A stretch of DNA of 27,005 nucleotides from an uncultured Muribaculaceae bacterium (GCA_910578385.1 CAJTQV010000029.1:1-27005); one strand, 5' to 3'. Counted from the stretch's first letter, positions 9,203 through 16,969 are shown. Made by a program: numbers and translations. The notes: generated by a model from the letters alone, not told the origin.

Positions 9203-9679
9203 TTACACGGTGGTCTGCGGAGTCTCGGTGATTGCCGTCTCGTCGATTATCTCCGGTTCGCCATCATTCTCCAGACTGACGGTGTAGGTGGCGTCATCCT
9301 GTGCCGGGTCTGTTCGTTCAAGCGATGCGATGACGAACTGTCCTTTCATATAGGGCTTGTCGCTGTTTTCGCGTTCCATGCACTTTACCTCCACGCTCTT
9401 GCCGCTTTTCCATGCTGCGAGAAGAGATTTGTAACCTGCCTCGCTTTCGCCGTAGAACACAAGACCTTCGGCCGAGATTGAGATGCTGAGACCGGTGATG
9501 CCCTTTCCTTTCCAGAGACCGGCGGAGATTGAAGCGGATGCTACCGGTTTGACGGCCCGATCCTTAGTCTCGCTTGTCATTGTTGTGGTGTGGGATGTGC
9601 AATGGCCGACAGCTTTACCGTTTACGTAGACCATCATGTCGCTACCGTTGCAGTAGCCAGTTTTTGTTGTAGTTGCCAT
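9203..9679 (-). CDS. Major tail tube protein
   Basis: 158 residues, start ATG at 9679. The sequence pattern matches tail tube proteins of Bacteroidales siphophages: an N-terminal strand with NGSDMMVYVNGKAVGHCTSH, then TMTSETKDRAVKPVASASIS, a glycine-rich loop GLWKGKGITGLSISISAEGL, and a C-terminal beta region ending in an acidic, Thr-rich tail. Such proteins polymerise as hexameric rings to form the non-contractile tube. It follows the DUF3168-type gene by 24 bases and precedes the chaperone pair, the standard order. No sheath gene is present in the operon, so the tail is non-contractile. Confidence 0.85.
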   Translation of the reverse strand: MATTTKTGYCNGSDMMVYVNGKAVGHCTSHTTTMTSETKDRAVKPVASASISAGLWKGKGITGLSISISAEGLVFYGESEAGYKSLLAAWKSGKSVEVKCMERENSDKPYMKGQFVIASLERTDPAQDDATYTVSLENDGEPEIIDETAITETPQTTV

Positions 9680-9703
9680 AAAAGAAACTAATTTAAAAGG
9701 TTA

Positions 9704-10102
9704 TTAAAATTTCGCATTGAAAATCATGCGTTGTATGTAGATTCCGTTTTTTCTGATTTCTTCAGAATCAGCAAGCCAGCAGGCTCTCATCTTCAGTCCG
9801 TCAGACTCATAGCTTTGGAAATCGAGGGCTGCGCGTACTGCCTCTGCGATTTTTATTCCCTCCTCGTAGTTGTCCGTGCAGCATAGCAGTTCCTCCTGAA
9901 TGATGTCTGCTCCCGGTTGGCCGCTTTTCTGAGGAGTAGCTTCCAGTTTGATTCTTCTGAAAGAAATGTAAGGTAGTGGCTGGTCCTGATTTTCCCCGAT
10001 TGCAGGGATGACAGATCCGACGAGGTCGGTAACATCCCGGCTTTCTGCCAATGCGGAGCAGAATACTACTCCCGCACTGAGCGATGATTTAGGCATAGTC
10101 AT
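9704..10102 (-). CDS. DUF3168-type tail terminator/completion protein; first gene of the tail operon
   Basis: 132 residues from the ATG at 10102 (a second ATG two codons later is equally possible). The sequence fits the DUF3168 family: an N-terminal helix, VTDLVGSVIPAIGENQDQPL, then PYISFRRIKLEATPQKSG, and C-terminal helices around NYEEGIKIAEAVRAALDF. Members cap the head-proximal end of the tail tube. In ordinary prophages it is preceded by capsid and head-tail connector genes. Here only a regulatory region lies upstream, so it is the first gene of the transcript. That placement is the main reason to suspect a tail-only particle. Confidence 0.75.
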   Translation of the reverse strand: MTMPKSSLSAGVVFCSALAESRDVTDLVGSVIPAIGENQDQPLPYISFRRIKLEATPQKSGQPGADIIQEELLCCTDNYEEGIKIAEAVRAALDFQSYESDGLKMRACWLADSEEIRKNGIYIQRMIFNAKF

Positions 10103-10166
10103 AATCTTTTAGTATATAGTCACAAATCCTTTTGTTGTAAATAAAATTGCAAAACTTGCTCAAAAA

Positions 10167-10198
10167 TTTGGCGGAGCGGGATAAAACGACTATCTTTG
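10167..10198 (+). promoter_or_regulatory. Rightward promoter (Bacteroides type) facing the tail promoter
   Basis: TTTG at 10167-10170, 20 bases, then TATCTTTG at 10191-10198, a full match to the consensus. It would start near 10,205 and read through the operators to the secreted-protein/repressor operon beginning at 10517. No better rightward promoter is visible before that gene. The two promoters converge, with their -7 boxes about 80 bp apart. Confidence 0.55.
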
Positions 10199-10251
10199 TC
10201 TCCGGAGAGATGTCAGAAAGAACTTGTCGTTCTGTCATCTCCCGCTCCGCC
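10170..10251. other. GC-rich inverted repeat in the tail-operon leader
   Basis: An 11-12 bp perfect inverted repeat (GGCGGAGCGGG at 10170-10180, CCCGCTCCGCC at 10241-10251) encloses a second hairpin formed by GAGATGTCAGAA and TTCTGTCATCTC with one mismatch. In the leftward transcript the outer stem is followed by AAATTTTTG, so it resembles an intrinsic terminator or attenuator in the leader. It may equally be a structured 5' leader or a small RNA. The remainder of the gene-free stretch 10103-10516 is AT-rich and shows nothing else I can name. Confidence 0.5.
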
Positions 10252-10279
10252 GTACAGAAGAGGATTAGTTTTACGGCTG

Positions 10280-10311
10280 CAAAGTTAAGATAATTATCTT
10301 AGATAAGCAAA
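10280..10311 (-). promoter_or_regulatory. Promoter of the tail operon (Bacteroides type)
   Basis: On the minus strand a -33 box TTTG (10311-10308), exactly 20 bases of spacer, and a -7 box TAACTTTG (10287-10280) match the Bacteroides primary-sigma consensus TTTG-N19/21-TAnnTTTG. Transcription would start near 10,273 and run left through a 170-base leader into the DUF3168-type gene. The spacer is almost entirely a palindrome, see the operator entries. Confidence 0.72.
10286..10301. promoter_or_regulatory. Candidate repressor operator 1
   Basis: A perfect 16-bp palindrome TAAGATAATTATCTTA that fills the spacer between the -33 and -7 boxes of the leftward promoter and touches the -7 box. Bound protein here would block RNA polymerase. 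The S24-type repressor encoded at 11607-12266 is the obvious candidate; binding itself is inferred. Confidence 0.6.
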
Positions 10312-10317
10312 TATTTT

Positions 10318-10331
10318 AAGATAAATATCTG
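10318..10331. promoter_or_regulatory. Candidate repressor operator 2
   Basis: AAGATAAATATCTG, a near-copy of operator 1 (shared AGATAAWTATCT). Its centre lies 31 bp from that of operator 1, about three helical turns, so two dimers could bind on the same face just upstream of the -33 box. A half-site (AGATAAG, 10301-10307) lies between them. Confidence 0.5.
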
Positions 10332-10516
10332 TTAATAAATGTTAATATGATTTATTTGTGTAAAAATATCTCTGTAAATTAGGTGGTTGCGGCGTTTGAG
10401 CATCTGAGGATATTCTTGATTAATCACAAGTATTGAATTCTCAAATGGTTCAGATTATTTACTATTTGTTTTACGGGTATTTTTCAGTTAAACATACTTT
10501 TAATTGTTTGAGGAAG

Positions 10517-11062
10517 ATGGAGATAAGAAAGATCGTAGCTTTATTGGTTCTCTGTTTGTCGGGAATCTGCTGTTTCCAAGTTAAAGCCGAGGAGAGTATT
10601 AAATTCGCCGGTATCGATATTTGTGGACCGAATTACGAAAAGCTCATCGATAAGATACAAAAGGACGGGTTTGAGTTGGTGGAAACTACAGAAAGTTACT
10701 GTGCGTTTTCAGGAAAAAGTTACGGATACGATGCACTCATTTATGTTCATCGAGGTTATGACCCTGTGCAGATTGAATTCTTGACTTTGGAATATCAAAA
10801 TATGCCACTTAGTGAAGTGAGTGATTTATATACATATTTGTACAAGGATTATTTAGATATGTATCCCGAGTTTAACAAGTTTATTTTGTTTGACCCATAT
10901 GAGCGAGAACAACACATGCTGGCAGGAGGTGGGGGATTCATATCTTTTGTTGTTACCGATAAGAACGCAGGGAATGGAGTGTTGCTCATAACATATGGTA
11001 ACTCAAAAGAAATTGATAAAGGAACTGAAAATAAGCAAGGAATAGGTACGGATGATTTATAG
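10517..11062 (+). CDS. Small secreted protein A of unknown function, next to the switch
   Basis: I choose the ATG at 10517 because it begins a clear signal peptide (MEIRKIVALLVLCLSGICC), giving 181 residues; an open frame reaches back to a TTG at 10433 but adds no signal-like sequence. The mature part begins near EESIKFAGIDICG, has alternating strands and helices, a conserved YTYLYKDYLDMYPEF block and a polar C-terminus. It is paralogous to the next gene. I do not recognise the family. It is encoded in the repressor transcript, opposite to the tail operon, where phages often keep exclusion or immunity functions; that role is only a suggestion. Confidence 0.7.
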   Translation: MEIRKIVALLVLCLSGICCFQVKAEESIKFAGIDICGPNYEKLIDKIQKDGFELVETTESYCAFSGKSYGYDALIYVHRGYDPVQIEFLTLEYQNMPLSEVSDLYTYLYKDYLDMYPEFNKFILFDPYEREQHMLAGGGGFISFVVTDKNAGNGVLLITYGNSKEIDKGTENKQGIGTDDL

Positions 11063-11094
11063 TCGTGCGTGCTTTAGGTGATACGTGAATAGTT

Positions 11095-11595
11095 ATGATT
11101 AATGTTGTCAAAATTTGTTTGGTGGCGATATTTACATTGATATCGTTTCAGGTCAGGGCGCAGAACGTCGAGTTCATGGGAGTGGATTTGTGTGGCGTTG
11201 AAGCCAAAACAATTTATGATCTTGTGGCTGATCGGGGGTACGAGTATGTCGGCGAGGATGAAACAAGCGTTTTGTTTGAAGGCGATTTCGCCGGGCATAA
11301 TGCTTATGTCATGGTTACGGATTATATTACAACAGGTCAGGTAGCATCAATCAACATCTCAATTGATGAGATGACACCCAAGGCAATGGAGGATTTGTAT
11401 GCAGACCTGTTAGTGAAGTTCAAACGTAAGTATCCACATTTGGAAAATGCCACCTATACTGATGAAAAGGGTGTTTTGACATACGCGTTTGTAGGTGATT
11501 GTGTGGGTATAGCTTTGCAAAAACGGACTTCATCAAAGAAAGGTATGAAAACTGGTCAACTGTCAATCCTATATTCATGTTCGCCGGTTTTATGA
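11095..11595 (+). CDS. Small secreted protein B, paralogue of A
   Basis: 166 residues with a signal peptide (MINVVKICLVAIFTLISFQV, likely cleaved after VRAQ). The mature protein aligns with protein A along its length: VEFMGVDLCG with IKFAGIDICG, and MEDLYADLLVKFKRKYPHLE with VSDLYTYLYKDYLDMYPEFN. Two cysteines occur in the C-terminal part (GDCVG, YSCSPVL). It lies 32 bases after protein A and 11 bases before the repressor, so the three genes form one operon. Function unknown; a periplasmic or surface role is implied by the signal sequence. Confidence 0.72.
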   Translation: MINVVKICLVAIFTLISFQVRAQNVEFMGVDLCGVEAKTIYDLVADRGYEYVGEDETSVLFEGDFAGHNAYVMVTDYITTGQVASINISIDEMTPKAMEDLYADLLVKFKRKYPHLENATYTDEKGVLTYAFVGDCVGIALQKRTSSKKGMKTGQLSILYSCSPVL

Positions 11596-11606
11596 TGCCT
11601 CTATAA

Positions 11607-12266
11607 ATGATTTATGATATGTTGGAAGAATCTGTAAAGGAACGGCTTGTGAAATTTATCAAGGCGTCGGGAATCAGTGTCAACGCCTTTGAACGCAAGG
11701 CCGGATTGTCGGTGGGCTATATGCGTCAGTTGAGATGTGAGCCATCCCCGACAAAATTAAAAAATATTCTTGATGCTTTTCCGCAGCTCAATGATCAATG
11801 GCTCCTGACGGGTGAGGGAGGCATGTTGCGGACGGCTCCGGACGATATGTCCACACCCATTAAAAGTCTTACCGACGGAGTTCCTTATTATGACGTGGAT
11901 TTCTTGTTGGGCTTCAATGAGATTGATGGGCCCGGGGCGGCAAATCCGGAGTATCTTATCCGTATGCCAGGTTATGACAAGGCGACCCTTTGGTGCAATG
12001 CGTCGGGGCATTCGATGGAACCGGAGATAAATAACGGAGATATAATAGCCTTACAGCGAATCGAGGATTTTTCTTTTCTCCCTTTCGGAGACTTGTACGG
12101 CTTCATCACGACAAATGGAATGCGGACAATCAAGAGGTTGGGGCGCAGTCTGCAACCGGGTCATTACCGGCTTATACCTACTAACCGCGATTATGATGAG
12201 CAGGATATTCCTATATCCGCTATCGCGTGTGTGTACCGTGTAATGGGTGCCATGAAGGCTTTCTGA
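11607..12266 (+). CDS. S24/LexA-like phage repressor (HTH + Ser-Lys peptidase fold)
   Basis: 219 residues. The N-terminal 75 residues form a helix-turn-helix domain (GISVNAFERKAGLSVGYMRQ). The C-terminal domain has the S24 signature: nucleophile Ser in GHSMEPEINNGD and the general-base Lys in RTIKRLGR. Family members repress prophage genes and can self-cleave when RecA is activated. I see no clear Ala-Gly cleavage site; GPGAANP in the linker is the nearest candidate, so SOS induction is uncertain. It is the last gene of the rightward operon, ends 21 bases before the convergent xerD, and most likely binds the AGATAAWTATCT palindromes in the tail promoter. Confidence 0.85.
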   Translation: MIYDMLEESVKERLVKFIKASGISVNAFERKAGLSVGYMRQLRCEPSPTKLKNILDAFPQLNDQWLLTGEGGMLRTAPDDMSTPIKSLTDGVPYYDVDFLLGFNEIDGPGAANPEYLIRMPGYDKATLWCNASGHSMEPEINNGDIIALQRIEDFSFLPFGDLYGFITTNGMRTIKRLGRSLQPGHYRLIPTNRDYDEQDIPISAIACVYRVMGAMKAF

Positions 12267-12287
12267 TTGCTGGGTGAGTATAAGTTT

Positions 12288-13226
12288 TTACAGGCCCGTC
12301 TTTTCTCCGGTGGGGGAGGGGACGGGTTTGTTGCGGTAGTGGGGGTGGTGGGTCAGGAGCTCGGTGCGGAGGCGGGTGCGGTCGAGGTGCAGGTAGATTT
12401 CGGTCGTGGCTATCGATTCGTGGCCTAACATCTCCTGGATGGCGCGGAGGTTGGCTCCCCCTTCGAGCAGGTGCGTCGCGAATGAATGGCGCAGCGTGTG
12501 GGGCGATACCTTTTTCATGATGCCGGCGGCCGCAGCAAGGTCGCGTATTATGTAGAACACCATGACCCGGGTCAACGGTGCTCCCCGTCGGTTCAGAAAC
12601 AGTATGTCGGAACCCTCGCGCTTTATCGGTCCGGCATTGCGTATGGGCAGATATTCCTGTATCAGCTCAACGGCTACCGGCGAAAGCGGCACTATACGTT
12701 GTTTGTCTCCCTTACCCTCGACTATCATGTAGCCGTCGTCGAACGATATGTGCGACAGCCGAAGCCCGACAAGTTCAGAGACCCGCAGTCCGCTGCCGTA
12801 CAGAGTCTCGATTATGGCGTGGTTGCGTGGTGTCTCCGGTTTGTCGGCGGGCAAAGCCTTGATCATGTCATCAATCTCTTCTGTGGTCAGTACGTCGGGT
12901 AGCGAACGCCCGATCTTTGGCGACTCAATCAGTTCCGAAGGGTCATTGTCTATGTAACGCTCCATGCGGAGATACTTGAAGAAACTTCTTATCCCGGCAA
13001 TGAGCCGTGCCTGTGAGCGCGGAGATATGCCGAGGTCGTGCAGTTCGCACAGCAGTTCATGGATGTCTTCACGCGTTATTTGTTCAACTTGGATTCCCCG
13101 TGATGCCGCGAAATCGAGCAGGTGCCCCACGTCTACAAGGTATCCCTTGACGGTATGAGAAGAAAGCCCCCGCTCTAAGAGCAGATATCTCGAAAAGCCG
13201 GTGGTCAGTGTGGTGTTATCGGGCAT
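12288..13226 (-). CDS. xerD: Site-specific tyrosine recombinase XerD
   Basis: 312 residues, the usual length. The core-binding domain covers residues 1-105 and the catalytic domain the rest. All catalytic residues are visible: Arg148 (GLRVSEL), Lys172 (GKGDKQR), His243 and Arg246 (HTLRHSF), His269 (LGHES) and nucleophile Tyr278 (TEIYLH). Spacing matches chromosomal XerD, which resolves chromosome dimers at dif with XerC, rather than a phage integrase. It is last in a leftward run after the unknown 184-residue gene (31-base gap). Its 3' end faces the repressor and marks the change from AT-rich phage-like DNA to GC-richer chromosome. Confidence 0.93.
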   Translation of the reverse strand: MPDNTTLTTGFSRYLLLERGLSSHTVKGYLVDVGHLLDFAASRGIQVEQITREDIHELLCELHDLGISPRSQARLIAGIRSFFKYLRMERYIDNDPSELIESPKIGRSLPDVLTTEEIDDMIKALPADKPETPRNHAIIETLYGSGLRVSELVGLRLSHISFDDGYMIVEGKGDKQRIVPLSPVAVELIQEYLPIRNAGPIKREGSDILFLNRRGAPLTRVMVFYIIRDLAAAAGIMKKVSPHTLRHSFATHLLEGGANLRAIQEMLGHESIATTEIYLHLDRTRLRTELLTHHPHYRNKPVPSPTGEKTGL

Positions 13227-13257
13227 GGATTAATCAGATTGGGGCGCAACAATGGCT

Positions 13258-13812
13258 TCATATCGAGATTGAATATGATACCTTCTGCATACCGGGGCGA
13301 GAGATAAGAAGAATGTTGTGCCGTCCGTACAACATCAGACCTTCGTCGAGTGTGTCGAAAAGTCTGTCGCGCCAGCCCTCCGGAGCATCGCGGAGGGCGA
13401 TGATTCTACCCGGCTCTCTCAGCAATTTGCTCAGAGTGTCGAGAGGAATGTAATCTGCGGTGGAGCATATGAGCTGACAATCGGATGCGGCAGAGAGAGC
13501 GGAAGTCACGGCCATGCGCGAATTGGCGGCATGAAGGGCTGTGCGGAACGGCGATGTCCGGTCATCGTTTGGCAGGAACGCGCTCTTGACATCAAGAAAA
13601 GCCGCGAGGCGCAACAATGTGCGCGCCTCGCGGCGTGAATGCGGCAGAGATGTACGCTCCAACGAGTTGTCTATCTCCTCATATCCGTAGTGGCCATATT
13701 TCCGTCCCGGCCGCACCACCTCCTTCACCAGCGAGTAGGCGAAAGGGGAGTGGACGCCATATCCGCGTGTGTGACGCCAACGCTTGTATGTCTCGGAAAT
13801 CAGATGCCACAT
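13258..13812 (-). CDS. Conserved hypothetical protein, methyltransferase-like
   Basis: 184 residues. The N-terminal motif RGYGVHSPFAYSLVKEV is found at the start of a Bacteroidetes family that often carries a Rossmann-type SAM-binding fold. Here no clear glycine-rich SAM motif (GxGxG or similar) is visible, so activity is doubtful. No signal peptide or membrane segment. It sits between the YfhO-type gene (34-base gap) and xerD (31-base gap) and is probably co-transcribed with them. Confidence 0.6.
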   Translation of the reverse strand: MWHLISETYKRWRHTRGYGVHSPFAYSLVKEVVRPGRKYGHYGYEEIDNSLERTSLPHSRREARTLLRLAAFLDVKSAFLPNDDRTSPFRTALHAANSRMAVTSALSAASDCQLICSTADYIPLDTLSKLLREPGRIIALRDAPEGWRDRLFDTLDEGLMLYGRHNILLISRPGMQKVSYSISI

Positions 13813-13846
13813 AATTATCTAATGTCTTGTGTGCTCTTGCCGAGGA

Positions 13847-16321
13847 TTATCCACGTGCTTCGGGTTCTCCTGGATGCTGCCTGTTGAGACGCAGCACGAA
13901 GCGGTAAACCCAGAATGCGAATGCGCCGAGGCAGAGAACGTAGATAAGAATCACAGCTGATACGCCGAGCGTGTTTGTCACGCGGAGCGACTGCGGGTCG
14001 AACCGGAACTCTATGTCATGGTTGCCGGGCGAGAGACGTATGGCACGCAGCACATAGTTCACCCGGCCAATCTCTACAGGCTTGCCATCAACCGTAGCAT
14101 GCCAGCCCCAGGGGAAGTAAATCTCGCTGAAGACGGCCACGCCGCCACGTGCCGAGCGTGCCTTGTAGGTCAGACGGTCGGGAGCGTAAGAGGTCTCATA
14201 GATGGTATCACCCGGGGCCGGAGCGGTGGCCGTGCCGAGAATCTGCTTGAACTTCGCGTCGGCAACGGCGCGGTGGGCTGTGTCGAGCGAGTCGAGGGCG
14301 GCCATCTCATGATTGGCATCGGCCACATAGTCAATTCCCGATACGAACCAGGCATTTCCGAGCGCGTCGGGATTCACCTCATACTGGTCGCCCGAAAGGA
14401 AATACTTCGTGTTTAGCATGTTGAGCACGCCCATATTGTTCTTGTAAATCTGATGCTCAAGCAGGTCGTTGTAGCGTGTCAGTTTTGCCGCATGATAACC
14501 TCCGATGGTCTTGTGGAAATAGGAGGAGCGGGCTCCTCCCATGTTTGCCACGTCGAGCACACGATAGTTTGAAGTATCCTTGAGAATGGCCTCGTCGGCA
14601 GCGGTTTTCTTGAAAGCCACATCATTGTCGGCAGGTGCGGTGAAGTTGTCACTGTTTACATAGCGGTGGCCTACTGTGTAGAGGTCGGCGAGTGTGAGCA
14701 GCGCAAGAGTGAACACGAACACCGATTTCTTGCGGAACACCCCCTTGAAATAGAGGTACAGCAACGCGCATCCGAGCAAGATGAAGATCAGTGAGCGGCC
14801 ACAGTCCGCGCTAACGAGCGACAGACGGGTCTCGCGAATTCCGTTCATCACGCCGTAGTAGGCAGGGTTGGAGAATGCTCCCGCTTCCTGCAACTGCGAC
14901 AGCTCGGTAGCCGAATAGGGATCACCGAACACCGACGGTGCCAGCCAGCCGACAAAGCATATGGCGGCTCCGAGTCCGAACACCACATACGAAACCCATG
15001 GATTGCGGCGGAATTCCTCCGGCTTCTCCAGCATCTTCATGATGCATAGAGCCGCCAGAAGGGGAACCGTGAACTCCACGATCACAAGTATACTCGACAC
15101 GGCGCGGAACTTGTTGTAGGCCGGGAAATAGTCTATGAAGAAATTGGTGAATCCGGCGAAGTTGTGGCCCCACGACAGGAGAATCGCAAGTACCGAGACC
15201 GCGAACAGTGCCCATTTCATCGGCGACTTGACCACGAACAGGGCGAGAATGGCGAGCAGCAGGACGAACGCACCTACATACACGGGGCCGTTGGTCATCG
15301 GCTGGTCTCCGAAATACTGCGGAAACTGTCCTACAAACTGAAGTTCCTCGGGCGAGAGGTTCAGCTCGTCAGCCTTCTTGGTGTCGGCAAGCGACTTTAG
15401 AGTTGTCTCGCCGGCTACAGGTTGGATTGTCGAGCCGCCTTTCACGTTCGGTATGAGCAGTGTGAAAGTCTCGTCAACGCCATAGCTCCAGGCCGTGATC
15501 GCGCTGCGGTCCATTCCTCCGGTGTTGTCTCTGCCCGGAATGGTCAGATCTGTGGCGCGTCCGCGAACTGTCTCTTTCGAATACTCATAGGAATTGTATA
15601 GGCTTGCGGAGTTGGCCGAGACGGCTATCACTCCCGCACCGAGAGCACAGGCGGTGGCAATCATCCAATGGCGCGTGTCATGCTTGCGTATGGCATCGCA
15701 CAGCCACGCTATCAGCATGGCCAGCACCACGAACAGGAAATAGTACGTCATCTGCGGGTGGTTGCTCTGGAGCTGCAAAGCGCCGAAAAGTGCGGTCAAC
15801 GCTGTTCCGGCCAGATACTTGCGTCGGTAGAGCAACGCCAGACCACCGATGGTCGGCGGTATGTAAGCCAAGGTGACGAACTTCCATATGTGTCCCGCGC
15901 CAATCAAGATTATGAAATAAGAAGAGAATCCCCACGCGATCGAGGCGAAGAGAGCTGTGTGCCACTTCATCTTCATGCACATGCACATTATGAAGAAGCC
16001 GATCATCATGGCGAACAGCAGATTCGCCGGAGAGGGGAGACCCAACATGTAGACCGAACCCATCCATCCGAGGAGACTGTTGGCCGGATATGACGGTGCG
16101 ATCTGGAAATTCGGCATACCGCCGAACAGAGAGTTTGTCCAGCGCGTGGTCTCGCCTGTGGCCTCATGGTATGCCTTACCCTCCTGGCCGTTGGCCAGAC
16201 CCTGCATTATGTCATGCTGCTGGAGCACATTACCCTGCACATCGTCGGGGTAGAAAAAAATAATGGCCACGACAGCGAGAAACGCGGTGGCCAAAATGTA
16301 GAACAAATATTTCTTTTTCAT
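13847..16321 (-). CDS. YfhO-family polytopic membrane protein
   Basis: 824 residues. An N-terminal membrane anchor (MKKKYLFYILATAFLAVVAI) is followed by an extracytoplasmic loop with QHDIMQGLANGQEGKAYHEA, many membrane helices, a soluble domain from about residue 550, and a last helix near the C-terminus (SAVILIYVLCLGAFAFWVY). The C-terminal domain has the YfhO pattern GVAVFSEIYFPWGWHATVDG. Family members are thought to take part in glycosylation of envelope polymers (YfhO of Firmicutes modifies lipoteichoic acid); the substrate in Bacteroidales is unknown. The length and long periplasmic domain are typical. The gene follows the Lrp-type regulator by 31 bases. Confidence 0.82.
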   Translation of the reverse strand: MKKKYLFYILATAFLAVVAIIFFYPDDVQGNVLQQHDIMQGLANGQEGKAYHEATGETTRWTNSLFGGMPNFQIAPSYPANSLLGWMGSVYMLGLPSPANLLFAMMIGFFIMCMCMKMKWHTALFASIAWGFSSYFIILIGAGHIWKFVTLAYIPPTIGGLALLYRRKYLAGTALTALFGALQLQSNHPQMTYYFLFVVLAMLIAWLCDAIRKHDTRHWMIATACALGAGVIAVSANSASLYNSYEYSKETVRGRATDLTIPGRDNTGGMDRSAITAWSYGVDETFTLLIPNVKGGSTIQPVAGETTLKSLADTKKADELNLSPEELQFVGQFPQYFGDQPMTNGPVYVGAFVLLLAILALFVVKSPMKWALFAVSVLAILLSWGHNFAGFTNFFIDYFPAYNKFRAVSSILVIVEFTVPLLAALCIMKMLEKPEEFRRNPWVSYVVFGLGAAICFVGWLAPSVFGDPYSATELSQLQEAGAFSNPAYYGVMNGIRETRLSLVSADCGRSLIFILLGCALLYLYFKGVFRKKSVFVFTLALLTLADLYTVGHRYVNSDNFTAPADNDVAFKKTAADEAILKDTSNYRVLDVANMGGARSSYFHKTIGGYHAAKLTRYNDLLEHQIYKNNMGVLNMLNTKYFLSGDQYEVNPDALGNAWFVSGIDYVADANHEMAALDSLDTAHRAVADAKFKQILGTATAPAPGDTIYETSYAPDRLTYKARSARGGVAVFSEIYFPWGWHATVDGKPVEIGRVNYVLRAIRLSPGNHDIEFRFDPQSLRVTNTLGVSAVILIYVLCLGAFAFWVYRFVLRLNRQHPGEPEARG

Positions 16322-16352
16322 TGCGAAAGATGTTGACGGAATCAGTCGGGGC

Positions 16353-16835
16353 TTACTTGCGCCTGATGATTCCCTTCTCCTCGTCGATATGGATCTGACG
16401 GTTCATGCTCTGCTCAAGCGAGATGAGTGTCTCGGTCTCTGTCACGCCCGGCACATGCTGGATGCGGTCGTTGAGGAGCTGCATGAGGTGCTGGTTGTCG
16501 TATGCATACACTTTGATCAGCATTGAGTACGGACCGGTTGTGAAATGGCACTCGACTACTTCAGGAATCTTGCACAGTTCAGCTGCGGCCTCGCGATAGA
16601 GAGAACCTTTCTCCAGCTTGACACCGATGTATGTGCAGGTGTTGTAACCAAGTTTGTGAGGGTCCACGATGTAACCTGAACCGATAATCACTTTCATCTC
16701 GATAAGACGCTGTATGCGCTGGTGGATGGCGGCACGCGACACTCCGCACTGAAGGGCTATGTCTTTAGAGGGGATTCTCGCGTTCTCCATCACGATGTTC
16801 AGGATTTTCTTGTCAAGGGTATCTATCTTTTCCAT
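16353..16835 (-). CDS. Lrp/AsnC-family transcriptional regulator
   Basis: 160 residues, normal length. The N-terminal winged HTH (DKKILNIVMENARIPSKDIA, then CGVSRAAIHQRIQRL) is followed by the ligand-binding RAM domain (about residues 70-145, with VVECHFTTGPYSMLIKVYA). Such proteins form octamers or larger assemblies and respond to amino acids. The target cannot be read from the sequence; the linked YfhO-type gene is one candidate. The upstream 134 bases contain a plausible promoter. Confidence 0.9.
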   Translation of the reverse strand: MEKIDTLDKKILNIVMENARIPSKDIALQCGVSRAAIHQRIQRLIEMKVIIGSGYIVDPHKLGYNTCTYIGVKLEKGSLYREAAAELCKIPEVVECHFTTGPYSMLIKVYAYDNQHLMQLLNDRIQHVPGVTETETLISLEQSMNRQIHIDEEKGIIRRK

Positions 16836-16863
16836 TCTGTTTTCAAAATGATTAATTTCTCTG

Positions 16864-16895
16864 CAAAATTAATAAAAAAAACTAAGGTGTGCAAC
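16864..16895 (-). promoter_or_regulatory. Possible promoter of the lrp-like gene
   Basis: On the minus strand a -7 box TAATTTTG (16871-16864) is preceded after 20 bases by GTTG (16895-16892), one base off the TTTG consensus. It lies 30-60 bases upstream of the start codon at 16835. Confidence 0.45.
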
Positions 16896-16969
16896 AAATT
16901 TTTGAAATTTTCTTATTCAAAAATGGATTTTTGATAAGAAAAACACCGAAAATGTGGGTAAAATGCACT

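Noticed and set aside
10170..10251. Invertible promoter at the tail switch
   Set aside because: The left arm lies inside the rightward promoter spacer and no matching -33 box lies right of the other arm, so inversion would not give a working promoter; a leader hairpin explains it better.
10433..10516. Upstream TTG start for secreted protein A
   Set aside because: The added 28 residues do not resemble a signal peptide, whereas the ATG at 10517 begins one.
12288..13226. Integrase of the tail-encoding element
   Set aside because: Catalytic residues, length and operon context are those of chromosomal XerD; no attachment-site repeats were found beside it.
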